The notes: generated from the sequence alone by a model not told the origin. A DNA stretch of 64,000 nucleotides from Lysinibacillus irui (GCF_028877475.1 NZ_CP113527.1:1543501-1607500), one strand, 5' to 3'; numbered from the stretch's first letter, positions 7,152-15,342 are shown. Numbers and translations: made by a program.

Positions 7152-8648
7152 ATGACAGTTCAACAATTTATAGACTATGTGAAGAAGATGCAACATTATG
7201 AGGAAGCACTCAATGTGATTTATTGGGATATGCGGACAGGTGCACCCAAAAAAGGGCTAGCGCAACGTTCAGAGGTTATTGGCACATTGTCAGCCTCTTT
7301 ATTTGATATGCAGACAAGTGAAGAATTAGGCGAGCTTTTATCTGCTTTAGAAACACAAAAAGCGGATCTTGACTATGTAACACTTCGTTTAGTGGAAGAA
7401 GTAAGAAAGAATTACGATCAAAACAAAAAAATCCCAGCAGATGAATATAAAGAATACGTGATTCTTCAATCAAAATCGGAAACGGCTTGGGAAGAAGCAA
7501 AGGCAACTAATAATTTCGCCCTTTTCTTACCATATTTAGAAGAAATCATTCAATGGCAGAAAAGATTCATTCACTATTGGGGCATAAAAAACGGATCTCC
7601 GTACAATACATTACTCGATTTATATGAACCAGATATGACGACAGATGTCTTAGATCAAGTGTTTGGCGACTTACGTCAATCAATTGTGACACTTGTCCAG
7701 AAAATTGCCGATTCATCGAATAAGCCAAATACAGATATGTTATTTAAGCATTTCCCAAGGGAAGCACAGCGTGAGCTATCATTAGAAATGCTAACGCAGC
7801 TTGGGTATGATTTTGAGGCAGGACGCTTGGATGAAAGTGTGCACCCTTTCATGATTGGCCTTAATCATGGTGATGCTCGTATTACAACGAAATATGATGA
7901 AAATGACTTCCGTTCAGCTATTTTTGGCACTATTCATGAGTGCGGTCACGCGATGTACGAGCAAAACATTGATGAAAAACTTGCAGGTCTGCCATTAGCT
8001 ACTGGGACATCGATGGGTATTCATGAATCACAATCATTATTTTATGAAAACTTTGTCGGCAGAAATGAAAAATTCTGGGAGCATAACTACGAGCGCCTTC
8101 AACACTTCTCACCAGCCCAATTTGGCGATGTTGCATTAGACGAATTTTTACGTGCCATCAATATGGTAGAACCATCATTTATTCGCATTGAAGCAGATGA
8201 GTTAACATATCCACTACATATTATGATTCGCTATGAAATTGAACGTGACCTATTCAACGGCGATCTTCAAGCAAAAGATCTTCCACAAGTATGGAATGAT
8301 AAATACGAGGAATACTTGGGCATTCGTCCTGAGACAGATGCAAAAGGGGTACTACAAGATATGCACTGGTCAGGGGGCATGTTTGGATACTTCCCATCTT
8401 ATGCTTTAGGGATGATTTATGCAGCACAATGGAAGCACGCAATGGATAAAGATCTTCCAAACTTTGATGAACTGTTAGAAAAGGGAGAGCTTCTACCAAT
8501 TCGAGAGTGGCTAACAGAGAAAGTACATCAATATGGTGCACTGAAAAAGCCGTTCGAGCTACTTCATGAGGCGACAGGGGAAGGCTTAAATGCCAAGTAT
8601 CTTGCAAACTACTTACAAGAAAAATATACAAAGCTATATCAGCTATAA
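7152..8648 (+). CDS. ypwA: M32 family metallocarboxypeptidase
   Basis: Zinc carboxypeptidase (Taq/YpwA type) that removes C-terminal residues from peptides in the cytoplasm. The 498-residue length is typical. Zinc site: HECGH at 262-266 within TIHECGHAMYEQ, with the downstream HESQSLFYEN block at 291-300 and RIEADELTYPLHIM containing the further glutamate region. AAAAGGAGG precedes the ATG. The gene ends at a 15-bp-stem terminator. A diverged copy of its last 24 codons is found 7.3 kb away at 15971-16042, marking the far side of an inserted island. Confidence 0.95.
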   Translation: MTVQQFIDYVKKMQHYEEALNVIYWDMRTGAPKKGLAQRSEVIGTLSASLFDMQTSEELGELLSALETQKADLDYVTLRLVEEVRKNYDQNKKIPADEYKEYVILQSKSETAWEEAKATNNFALFLPYLEEIIQWQKRFIHYWGIKNGSPYNTLLDLYEPDMTTDVLDQVFGDLRQSIVTLVQKIADSSNKPNTDMLFKHFPREAQRELSLEMLTQLGYDFEAGRLDESVHPFMIGLNHGDARITTKYDENDFRSAIFGTIHECGHAMYEQNIDEKLAGLPLATGTSMGIHESQSLFYENFVGRNEKFWEHNYERLQHFSPAQFGDVALDEFLRAINMVEPSFIRIEADELTYPLHIMIRYEIERDLFNGDLQAKDLPQVWNDKYEEYLGIRPETDAKGVLQDMHWSGGMFGYFPSYALGMIYAAQWKHAMDKDLPNFDELLEKGELLPIREWLTEKVHQYGALKKPFELLHEATGEGLNAKYLANYLQEKYTKLYQL

Positions 8649-8650
8649 AA

Positions 8651-8686
8651 AACAAGCGATTTCTCATTATAGAGAAATCGCTTGTT
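8651..8686. terminator. Terminator after ypwA
   Basis: AACAAGCGATTTCTC (8651-8665) pairs perfectly with GAGAAATCGCTTGTT (8672-8686). A-rich sequence precedes it, so on the minus strand it is followed by a T-run; ancestrally it probably served both ypwA and the convergent cbaA. Confidence 0.85.
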
Positions 8687-8689
8687 GCT

Positions 8690-8755
8690 TTACCAAAGCT
8701 TAAAGCCTTTTGAGTCAGCTGGGGAATTGGAAATAATTCATAAGATTGGCATTTT
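8690..8755 (-). pseudogene. Remnant of the 3' end of ba3 oxidase subunit I (cbaA)
   Basis: Read on the minus strand the segment gives PIL-stop-IISNSPADSKGFKLW-stop. This aligns with the C-terminus of intact CbaA encoded at 16103-17764 (PIIDIISNSPAGSKGYQLW). An in-frame stop and loss of the rest of the gene show that it is dead. It proves that cbaA once followed ypwA directly and that the island separates them now. Confidence 0.85.
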
Positions 8756-9028
8756 GCAAGCGGATGGGACAAAATTACAATTTAAGATTTAAAGTAATTC
8801 ACATGTTTCATTATTATTCTTTATAAAATATGCAACATTATAACGAATTATTTTTAAGCTGAACTATTTTGTTCAACATTCGGGCCAGATTGTGGAATAA
8901 AATCATTTTGTGCAATGTTACCAAACAAGGATTTAGTAGCTTATTTCACATAAATGATAGACTGTTTAAAAAATTTCCATTAATATGTTATTTTTAATGA
9001 AATTAAATCTAATTTGTGGTGAATTTAT

Positions 9029-10060
9029 ATGTTATTAAAGCCAAATAAACTCCAGCAAGGAGATTATATCGCCACAATAAGTCCTTCTTGGGGAGGTGCT
9101 GGAGAACCAGAATTAAAATGGCGTTATGAACAAGGCGTAAAAAGACTTGAAGAGGTTTTTGGACTGAAAGTTATAGCAATGCCAAATAGCTTGAAAGGTG
9201 CAGATTATCTAGACAAAAATCCAAAAGCACGTGCAGAGGACTTAATGATGGCTTTTAAGGACCCCAAGATTAAAGCTATTATTGCAAATATTGGTGGTGA
9301 TGATAGTGTTCGTTTACTCCATTACATTGATTTTGAGGTTATAACTAAAAATCCTAAAATTTTAATGGGTTACTCAGATGTAACGATTGTTCATTTATTT
9401 TGTTTGAAGGCGGGTATATCTTCATTTTATGGACCAGCAATTTTAACCGATTTTGCTGAAAACGTTGAAATGCACTCATATACCGTTCAATCTATTCAGA
9501 AAACGCTATTTTCTAATGAAGTAATAGGTGAAATTGTTCCTTCTGTAGAATGGACAAGTGAGCATTTAGAATGGATAGAATCAAATAAAAATCAAAAACG
9601 CACAATGCAGCCTAATAAAGGATACGAATTGCTGCAAGGTAAAGGTATAGTGCAGGGACGTTTAATAGGAGGGTGCATTGAAGTACTAGAGTTTGCTAAA
9701 GGTACCGTGCTATGGCCTGAAGAAAAATACTGGGAAAATTGCATCCTTTTCTTTGAAACATCTGAAGATCAACCAGAGCCTAACCTACTTAGATATTGGT
9801 TGAGAAACTACGGTGTACAAGGTATTTTACAAAAAGCAAACGGAATTATATTTGGTAAACCACAAGATGAAAAGTATTGCGAAGAATATAAAGAAGAGAT
9901 TTTAAAAGTGATGAAAGAATTTAACTTGGAGGATACACCAATTCTATACAATATGAACTTTGGACATACCGAACCAAAATTCATTTTACCTCTTGGTGCA
10001 TTAGCAGAAATTAATTGTAATACAAGCTCTTTTACTATTTTAGAAAACGCTGTACTGTAA
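9029..10060 (+). CDS. S66 family LD-carboxypeptidase / MccF-like self-immunity peptidase
   Basis: Serine peptidase of the S66 family, 343 residues. Members either trim murein tetrapeptides (LdcA) or cleave toxic aminoacyl nucleotides such as processed microcin C (MccF). The catalytic triad is visible: Ser116 in MGYSDVT, Glu243 in LFFETSEDQPEPN and His313 in NFGHTEPKF. These spacings, the length and the loop after the glutamate resemble MccF more than LdcA. No signal peptide is present, so it acts in the cytoplasm. It is the first intact gene of the island, and a resistance-type role would fit accessory DNA. The ribosome site is weak (GTGGTGA). Confidence 0.88.
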   Translation: MLLKPNKLQQGDYIATISPSWGGAGEPELKWRYEQGVKRLEEVFGLKVIAMPNSLKGADYLDKNPKARAEDLMMAFKDPKIKAIIANIGGDDSVRLLHYIDFEVITKNPKILMGYSDVTIVHLFCLKAGISSFYGPAILTDFAENVEMHSYTVQSIQKTLFSNEVIGEIVPSVEWTSEHLEWIESNKNQKRTMQPNKGYELLQGKGIVQGRLIGGCIEVLEFAKGTVLWPEEKYWENCILFFETSEDQPEPNLLRYWLRNYGVQGILQKANGIIFGKPQDEKYCEEYKEEILKVMKEFNLEDTPILYNMNFGHTEPKFILPLGALAEINCNTSSFTILENAVL

Positions 10061-10094
10061 GATGTTAGCGGCTTTTTGGGACAAATAAGGATAT

Positions 10095-10136
10095 TCAATA
10101 ATCGGGCGCTTTTCTTGTATAAGGAAAGTGCTTTTT
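10095..10136 (+). repeat. Island repeat copy 1 (TCAATAATCGGGCGC plus hairpin)
   Basis: Core TCAATAATCGGGCGC (10095-10109) is followed by a hairpin (GCGCTTTTCTT / AAGGAAAGTGC) and five T, so it also looks like a terminator for the MccF-like gene. One base of the core differs from the other four copies. Confidence 0.75.
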
Positions 10137-10171
10137 CAATTTAAGGGCAAGGTTAGAACAAAGAAAAAATA

Positions 10172-10213
10172 TTGACTTGTTACTGTTAATGACAGTATAC
10201 TGTCATTAACAGT
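10172..10213 (+). promoter_or_regulatory. padR promoter with perfect 32-nt palindromic operator
   Basis: A SigA promoter TTGACT (10172-10177), 18-nt spacer, TATACT (10196-10201) is overlaid by a perfect inverted repeat. Arm ACTGTTAATGACAG spans 10182-10195 and its exact complement 10200-10213 around TATA. The operator covers the -10 element, so binding would block initiation; autorepression by the PadR protein encoded next is the natural inference. Confidence 0.85.
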
Positions 10214-10252
10214 GATATTGTATCATTAAAAAATTTGAGGGGTGTATCTTTT

Positions 10253-10594
10253 ATGAAGCATACAGGGAGACATACAGGAGCATTTCTTTTGCTGTTTTTA
10301 ACAGAGGGAGATAACTATGGAGGAAAACTTCTACAAAAATGTGAGGAGGAGCTTCCCATCAACCCAATTGATAGTGCGATATTATATCGCACGCTAAAAA
10401 AATTAGAGGAAGAAGGCGCTGTTGAATCTTATTTGAATATATCTGAGCAAGACAAACCGATAAGGATGTACAAAATTACTACTATTGGTAAAAGAAAATT
10501 AGAAGAATTTCATCTAGATATTGAAGAAAAATTGAAAAATTTAGCTTTTTTCCTAGATAAATTTGAGAAATGGAAGGTTCAAGATAATGGTTAG
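10253..10594 (+). CDS. PadR-family transcriptional regulator
   Basis: Winged-helix regulator of about 113 residues. Recognisable features are the family opening (TGAFLLLFLTEGDNYGGKLLQ), the recognition segment INPIDSAILYRTLKKLEEEG, the wing (RMYKITTIGKRKLEEF) and a C-terminal dimerising helix. The start is ATG 10253, with GAGGGGTG 8 bp upstream; an earlier TTG lies within that site. The stop overlaps the following permease gene by 8 bp, so the regulator probably controls its own operon in response to a compound moved by the permease. A strong palindromic operator sits upstream. Confidence 0.9.
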   Translation: MKHTGRHTGAFLLLFLTEGDNYGGKLLQKCEEELPINPIDSAILYRTLKKLEEEGAVESYLNISEQDKPIRMYKITTIGKRKLEEFHLDIEEKLKNLAFFLDKFEKWKVQDNG

Positions 10595-11069
10595 TGGCTT
10601 AGTTCTCTATTCGATAGCCTCTATATATTTGGGAATTTCCTTCATAAAAGACAAATACAAAACAAAAACAGCATTATTTAAATCATGGACAATGTTTCGA
10701 AATGTTTTGCCAGATTTATTAGCGATTATGCTATTTATTGGTCTAGCATTATCTTTATTGACACCATCCCTTATTTCTTCCATTATTGGGGGGAATTCAG
10801 GTTTCCTAGGTATCATCTATTCCACGATTATTGGCTCAATTGCTTTAGTTCCAAGCTTTATTGTCTTTCCTCTCGGACATACATTAGTTCAGAATGGAGC
10901 TGCCCTTCCGCAAGTTGCCGTATTAATGTCGACATTGATGTCTGTAGGACTTGTTACTTTAACTATGGAGCAAAAGATTTTTGGAAGAAGTTTTGCTTAT
11001 GCTCGAAATATTTCTTCCATAATAATGTCTCTTCTATTTGCATTAATTATTTGGGTAGTGATGACATGA
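10587..11069 (+). CDS. Integral membrane permease-like protein, first half
   Basis: About 160 residues with roughly four to five hydrophobic segments. The stretch NVLPDLLAIMLFIGLALSLL and the Gly/Pro-rich GSIALVPSFIVFPLG resemble one half of the DUF318/ArsP-type permease family. The next gene encodes the matching second half. Start ATG 10587 overlaps padR; its end overlaps the next start by ATGA. The two proteins probably assemble into one transporter; the substrate is unknown. Family assignment is by pattern only. Confidence 0.7.
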   Translation: MVSGLVLYSIASIYLGISFIKDKYKTKTALFKSWTMFRNVLPDLLAIMLFIGLALSLLTPSLISSIIGGNSGFLGIIYSTIIGSIALVPSFIVFPLGHTLVQNGAALPQVAVLMSTLMSVGLVTLTMEQKIFGRSFAYARNISSIIMSLLFALIIWVVMT

Positions 11070-11593
11070 TGAAGCTAAAAAGATATCGTTTCTTTTTCAT
11101 TTTATTATTAGGATTATTTCTTCTTACATTTATGAATCAAGCAATTGCTATAAAAACCGTTCAGTTAACTGGTAAAAGTATTTTGGATATGTTATTTCTG
11201 CTACCTCCTATATTTATATTAGTTGGATTATTAGATCAATGGGTAACGAAAGAAACACTTATTAGTTATATGGGTGAAAAATCAGGTATATATGGAGTCC
11301 TCTTCACTCTATTATTAGCAACGGTAGCAGCAGGCCCTCTTTATATAGCCTTTCCAATAGCAATATTATTATTGAAAAAAGGAGCTAGTGTGCGCTATAT
11401 AGTATTTTTCTTAGGGGCTTGGTCGACAGTGAAATTGCCGGTTCTGTTGTATGAATTCACATCATTTGGTCTTAAATTCACACTTATTCATATTTGTTTT
11501 GGTCTCGTGTTTTACTATTTAACAGGAATTCTTTTTGAAAAATTATACAGCCAAGAAAAATTACTAAAGGATAATGCAACCATGGAGATATAG
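11066..11593 (+). CDS. Integral membrane permease-like protein, second half
   Basis: A 175-residue membrane protein coupled to the previous gene by an ATGA overlap. Transmembrane segments are visible at about 8-26, 45-65, 80-115, 120-140 and 145-165. The motif ATVAAGPLYIAFPIAILLLKKGA parallels PSFIVFPLGHTLVQNGA of its partner, suggesting internal homology between the two halves, as in DUF318-type permeases. No terminator is obvious immediately after; a partial copy of the island repeat follows at 11656. Confidence 0.7.
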   Translation: MMKLKRYRFFFILLLGLFLLTFMNQAIAIKTVQLTGKSILDMLFLLPPIFILVGLLDQWVTKETLISYMGEKSGIYGVLFTLLLATVAAGPLYIAFPIAILLLKKGASVRYIVFFLGAWSTVKLPVLLYEFTSFGLKFTLIHICFGLVFYYLTGILFEKLYSQEKLLKDNATMEI

Positions 11594-11655
11594 ATTTAAG
11601 TCATTAAAACTTTTAACCCCTCAATTTCTAATTTATAATGTTATGAATACGTTAT

Positions 11656-11674
11656 TCAACAATCGGGCGCTTTT
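11656..11674 (+). repeat. Island repeat copy 2 (partial)
   Basis: TCAACAATCGGGCGC core followed by TTTT but without the second hairpin arm found in the other copies. It lies in the gap after the permease genes. Confidence 0.7.
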
Positions 11675-11703
11675 ATGAATCATGTTGCGAGGTGATATTT
11701 GGA

Positions 11704-11979
11704 TTGGGGATTAATATTTTGATGTATACAATGGTCTTTTTAGGACAATTAATTAGCGTCAGTTTAATATTAGCTATTTTTACTTCTGTTTTTGTTAAGA
11801 GCAGGAAGCAAGGTCTTGTATTTTTAACAATCTATATATTACTAAATACATACTCTCTAATTATTGGATTTAAATTTTCGTTAGTAATGGGGAGTGGTAT
11901 GTTGATTATATATATTTGCTTAGGTATATTAACTTACTTTGTTATTAAAAAGAAACTTTCAAACCTCTTTTTGGATTAA
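11704..11979 (+). CDS. Small membrane protein of unknown function
   Basis: About 91 residues with three hydrophobic segments (about 8-28, 38-55 and 60-80) separated by short basic loops (KSRKQG, KKKLSNL). I recognise no family. The likeliest start is TTG 11704, because GAGGTG lies 9 bp upstream; the frame can extend to GTG 11692, but that codon is part of the same ribosome site. It lies alone between repeat copies 2 and 3, so it behaves like one cassette of the island. Confidence 0.55.
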   Translation: MGINILMYTMVFLGQLISVSLILAIFTSVFVKSRKQGLVFLTIYILLNTYSLIIGFKFSLVMGSGMLIIYICLGILTYFVIKKKLSNLFLD

Positions 11980-12031
11980 TCAAATATAGAGGTCTATTTT
12001 GACAGCAGGAGACAAGATAACTGTCTTGATA

Positions 12032-12067
12032 TTCAACAATCGGGCGCGTTTCTCTAAGAAATGCGCC
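12032..12067 (+). repeat. Island repeat copy 3
   Basis: Core TCAACAATCGGGCGC plus the strongest hairpin of the family: GGCGCGTTTCT pairs with AGAAATGCGCC across a short loop. It separates the small membrane gene from the GNAT gene. Confidence 0.75.
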
Positions 12068-12134
12068 TTATGGGAATTTAACCCAAATTTCCTAAGTTAA
12101 ATGATGAGAAAATAATTAGTTCAGGGGGAATATA

Positions 12135-12581
12135 ATGTTCATTAGGAGAGCAAAAATAGAAGATTGCAATTTTTTAACCAACTTGGCTTATAAATCAAAA
12201 GCTTACTGGGGATATACAGAAGATTTTCTACAACAATGTAAAGATGATTTGACTGTAACTAAAGAATACATAGAAGAAAATCCCGTTTATTTAATGGAGA
12301 GTGATAACAAGATAGTAGCTTTCTATAGCTTTACAATTAGTGAACGGAAATTAGATGCATTGTTCATAGATCCTAATTATATCGGTAAAGGATTAGGGAG
12401 AATGATTTGGGACCATTTACTAAATAAAGCAGAAGAGTTAGGAATAAACGAATTTACTCTTGATAGCGAACCTAATGCTGAAGGTTTTTATTTAAAAATG
12501 GGAGCAGAGTGCATTGGCTCTACTCCTTCTTCGGTGTTCCCAAATCGTCATCTTCCTCTAATGAAAGTTAAAGTGTTTTAA
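12135..12581 (+). CDS. GNAT family N-acetyltransferase
   Basis: Acetyl-CoA-dependent acyltransferase of 148 residues. The N-terminal MFIRRAKIEDCNFLTNLAY is typical, the central strand is KIVAFYSFTI, and the acetyl-CoA loop appears in LDALFIDPNYIGKGLGRMIW (pattern Q/GxGxG/A-like GKGLGR). The C-terminal EGFYLKMGAECIG completes the fold. A good site (AGGGGGA) precedes the ATG. The acceptor substrate cannot be told. It is a single-gene unit within the island, followed by a terminator at 12669. Confidence 0.88.
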   Translation: MFIRRAKIEDCNFLTNLAYKSKAYWGYTEDFLQQCKDDLTVTKEYIEENPVYLMESDNKIVAFYSFTISERKLDALFIDPNYIGKGLGRMIWDHLLNKAEELGINEFTLDSEPNAEGFYLKMGAECIGSTPSSVFPNRHLPLMKVKVF

Positions 12582-12668
12582 AATGCATTAATTAGATTAA
12601 TTACGGAATTTAAACAAGAAGTGTGTTAGATGACTATATTTATTTTTAATCATTATCACTAAATGTGT

Positions 12669-12714
12669 AAACGGCTTGAGTTCTTTAGAATTATGGGTAC
12701 AAGCCGTTTTTTAT
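12669..12714 (+). terminator. Terminator after the GNAT gene
   Basis: AAACGGCTTG (12669-12678) pairs with CAAGCCGTTT (12700-12709), followed by a T-rich tail. Confidence 0.85.
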
Positions 12715-12849
12715 TTCGACTGTCAACTTGATGGGGTGCAATTGTGAAATGATGATTTTAGTCCTTCAAAATCACAGGTTGAAAGTTTTCTTGAACTAAA
12801 TGGGTGCTTTAGTTTAACAAGTAAAAAACAATGAACACTAACTTGATCT

Positions 12850-12890
12850 TCAACAATCGGGCGCGATTCTGTAATAAGGATTAGCGCTCC
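12850..12890 (+). repeat. Island repeat copy 4
   Basis: Core TCAACAATCGGGCGC followed by an imperfect hairpin (GCGCGATTCT ... AGGATTAGCGC). It lies in the gap between the convergent GNAT and VanZ genes; apart from terminators I see nothing else in 12582-12994. Confidence 0.75.
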
Positions 12891-12933
12891 ATCTCATTAT
12901 AGGGCCAGTTTAATTGAATAAGAGATGTTGAAC

Positions 12934-12993
12934 AAAAAACCCGAATAGCTACACTTTTTTAGTGTCCACTATTTGGGCAAGTTCGGTTTTTTA
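12934..12993. terminator. Terminator for the VanZ gene
   Basis: AAAAAACCCGAA (12934-12945) faces TTCGGTTTTTT (from 12982) with an inner stem between; T-runs exist on both strands, so it can stop the minus-strand vanZ transcript. Confidence 0.7.
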
Positions 12994-12994
12994 T

Positions 12995-14404
12995 TTACTG
13001 AATAGCTGAGATTAAAACTTCAATTATGTAGTCTGAATCATTTACATTGCATGTAAATACATATACGGGCTGATAATAACCTTTTGTATCATAAGTATAT
13101 GTTAGACGAACATTCGTTATCGTTAATGTATCACCTTTTTGTAAAGGATTGTATGTGCTAAACTCTCCGTTTACCATTACATTATATGCTTGCTGTTGTG
13201 AAATTAATTGCTTTTTCGCAACCATTTCATTGTCACTGATGTCAAATAATATGTCGGGTACTTGCTGATTAAAAAGACTAATCATAACCAGACCTTTAGA
13301 GAAATCTTCACATGTGGATTGTAAATTCTCTGGTTCAGCTAAATCCCAACGAATTGTACGTTCATCTTGCTGCTGATAGATAGCGTTATTAGGTAATAAT
13401 CCTTCACTTTTTAACCAATTTTCTAAAAGTTTCTTTTTCTGTTTAATATCAACTTTTAGGGGGTCATCATTTATATTATCGAATGATAAGGACCAAGAAC
13501 CATTTGACATGAAATAAGTTAAATAATAGTTACTGCCTTCATCGTCTTGAAATGTAAATATACGATTATCCACTTCAATCCGTATGCCACCTTGTTGTTT
13601 CAAATTAAATTGTTTAGCAATGGATTGGGCGATTAATTTTCCTTTTTTTATATCATTCACATCTTTATTGTAATAAACACATGCGTTAGGTGATTTATTG
13701 GAAAGTTCAGTTTCCAGTTGCATCTGTATGTGTTCCATATTTTGTTTTTGTGCAGGTTTAAATGGCAGATTCCCAAATTCTTGAGCGTTATATACCACAT
13801 TTGCTACGCCAAATAACGTAATAAAAACTACTGGAATAGAAATAGCTTTCACAATCGGTATAAATGTTAATTTTCGTTGTTCGGTCCAAAAAATGAATAC
13901 CATCACGATAAAGTACCCTGCTAAACTCCCAATGGTATTATGCAAAAGGTCGTCTAATTCAAAAATCCCTTTACCTGTAATCAATTGGGAAATTTCAATA
14001 CAAGACGTGAAAGCAATTGATATGACGAGTACACGCCAAAATGATTTGTTTTTATGATGAATCAACGGTAATAGTACGCCTAACGGTACAAACATTAACA
14101 TATTAAAGATGATTAATTGATATTCAGTCAGTGACCACTTGTTCCATGCATTTACATAACTAGTGAATAGACTGAAATTAATCTGATCTGTATATTTTGC
14201 CCCTCTACTGAGAGTAGTGATTCCAAATACTACAATGAACCAACAAATAAGTAAAGTGATGAGAACAAATTTAGAAAGACGTATTGGATATTTCCCCTGA
14301 TAAAATTTTCTATATATAAAGTATCCAATTATCAAGATTGTGATGATAAAAATAGAATATTTTACATACGGTAAAAGACCCGATACTATACTAATCAAAT
14401 CCAT
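12995..14404 (-). CDS. VanZ-family membrane protein with large C-terminal soluble domain
   Basis: A 469-residue protein. Residues 1-215 carry about six transmembrane helices with VanZ signatures: FNMLMFVPLGVLLPL, SCIEISQLITGKGIFELDDL and LHNTIGSLAGYF. VanZ proteins are linked to low-level glycopeptide resistance and envelope functions. The 250-residue C-terminal half is extracytoplasmic-looking and not part of VanZ; I do not recognise it with certainty. AAGGAGG fixes the start. An inverted repeat with CTTAAG elements lies just upstream (14450-14488). It is a stand-alone gene in the island. Confidence 0.82.
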   Translation of the reverse strand: MDLISIVSGLLPYVKYSIFIITILIIGYFIYRKFYQGKYPIRLSKFVLITLLICWFIVVFGITTLSRGAKYTDQINFSLFTSYVNAWNKWSLTEYQLIIFNMLMFVPLGVLLPLIHHKNKSFWRVLVISIAFTSCIEISQLITGKGIFELDDLLHNTIGSLAGYFIVMVFIFWTEQRKLTFIPIVKAISIPVVFITLFGVANVVYNAQEFGNLPFKPAQKQNMEHIQMQLETELSNKSPNACVYYNKDVNDIKKGKLIAQSIAKQFNLKQQGGIRIEVDNRIFTFQDDEGSNYYLTYFMSNGSWSLSFDNINDDPLKVDIKQKKKLLENWLKSEGLLPNNAIYQQQDERTIRWDLAEPENLQSTCEDFSKGLVMISLFNQQVPDILFDISDNEMVAKKQLISQQQAYNVMVNGEFSTYNPLQKGDTLTITNVRLTYTYDTKGYYQPVYVFTCNVNDSDYIIEVLISAIQ

Positions 14405-14449
14405 TGTAACGTAACCTCCTTAATAATTTGCCTTGTTCATTGTAGCAAG

Positions 14450-14488
14450 AAAATCTTAAGGTTCTTTAAGTATAAAACTTAAGATTTT
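14450..14488. promoter_or_regulatory. Inverted repeat upstream of the VanZ gene
   Basis: AAAATCTTAAG (14450-14460) is matched by its complement CTTAAGATTTT (14478-14488), and a CTTTAAG lies between. It sits 46-84 bp before the VanZ start, where an operator for a repressor or response regulator would be expected. No regulator gene is adjacent. Confidence 0.5.
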
Positions 14489-14590
14489 ATGAAGTATGTA
14501 AGTATGTTTAGTTATTAAGTATTTAATAATGACTGTTTTCAATAAGATGGTTGTTATTCGGCTAACGGGTGCTTATCTTCAATAAGGTAC

Positions 14591-14634
14591 TCAACAATCG
14601 GGCGCTTTCCTGGAAACAAGGAAAGTACCTTTTT
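14591..14634 (+). repeat. Island repeat copy 5
   Basis: Core TCAACAATCGGGCGC, then a hairpin GGCGCTTTCC / GGAAAGTACC and TTTTT. It lies upstream of the recombinase relic. The rest of 14405-14732 contains only the inverted repeat above. Confidence 0.75.
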
Positions 14635-14732
14635 GATTAATTAGAGTTCGGAACTATCAATATTTTTTTAGTTTGTTGAATATCCTTGTATGTCAATACA
14701 ATCTATTATTGCGATTTTTGGGGGATATTGAT

Positions 14733-15314
14733 ATGAACGAATTTAATACAGATAGATTAAAAGAATATTTAATACGATCAGGAGACCACTTAAAGCCTTC
14801 TAGTTTAGGGCAGAATTAGAGATAGAACATCTAAGGGAAGCTTGTCAAACAACGATGGAGAAAGCACTATTTGAGTTTATGTATTCAACCGGCTGCCGTA
14901 TTGGTGAAGTTGTAATATTAAATCGAGAAGATATCGATTTTCAATCGAATTCAGTAATTGTACAAGGGAAAGGTGATAAAGAAAGGGGAAGTGTACTTTA
15001 ATACCCGCTGTTCTATTTGGTTAAAAAGGTATTTAGATGAAAGAGAGGATAAGGAACCTCGTTTGTTTATTACGGACAGACGGCCGAAAAGGCGAATGAG
15101 CATTGATAATTTAAGATATATTATCAAGCGCATATCAAATCGTGCTAGTATAAAAGAGTATACATCCGCATCAATTACGACACAGCATGCAACGCATATG
15201 ATTAATAACGGTGCGCCAATTGATGTCATTCAAAGTTTACTAGGTCATGAAAAGAGTGAGACTACAAAGATACGCTCAGCTAAGCGGAAAGCTAAGACAG
15301 GATTTATACAGTAA
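14733..15314 (+). pseudogene. Broken tyrosine recombinase (XerC/D-like integrase)
   Basis: Three disjoint pieces of one recombinase are visible. A start (MNEFNTDRLKEYLIRSGDHL) soon hits a stop. The catalytic-domain start FMYSTGCRIGEVVILNREDI carries the active-site Arg. After a frameshift near 14990, the piece from FNTRCSIWLKRYLDEREDKE to the C-terminal box DVIQSLLGHEKSETT retains the LGH histidine. The HxLR box is degraded (ITTQHATHM without the RH) and the catalytic tyrosine is lost. The gene is clearly non-functional. It is the only mobility gene in the island and probably explains how the island arrived or rearranged. Confidence 0.85.
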
Positions 15315-15342
15315 ATACTTTTAAAAAACTTTCATTCAATTA

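Larger units (their letters stand above)
8570..8755. repeat. Left copy of the duplicated ypwA/cbaA junction
   Basis: This stretch holds the 3' end of intact ypwA, a convergent terminator and a decayed 3' end of the oxidase gene cbaA. It aligns collinearly with 15971-16157, where the roles are reversed: decayed ypwA end, terminator, intact cbaA end. Shared runs include GAAGGCTTAAATGC, TTACAAGAAAA, GCGATTTCTC and AGAGAAATCGC. The copies differ by many substitutions and small indels, so the duplication is old or the two copies came from different strains. Together they bracket the 8.76-15.96 kb island. Confidence 0.85.

Noticed and set aside
8254..8772. Long minus-strand open frame inside ypwA
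   Set aside because: A shadow of the strongly coding M32 carboxypeptidase frame, no ribosome site and no recognisable protein pattern.
10685..11065. In-frame extension of the second permease gene upstream to 10685
   Set aside because: It overlaps the first permease gene almost entirely and reads as an improbable Cys/Phe-rich sequence; ATG 11066 with the ATGA overlap is far better.
14733..15314. Functional integrase
   Set aside because: Frame breaks, degraded HxLR box and missing catalytic tyrosine show that it is a relic.
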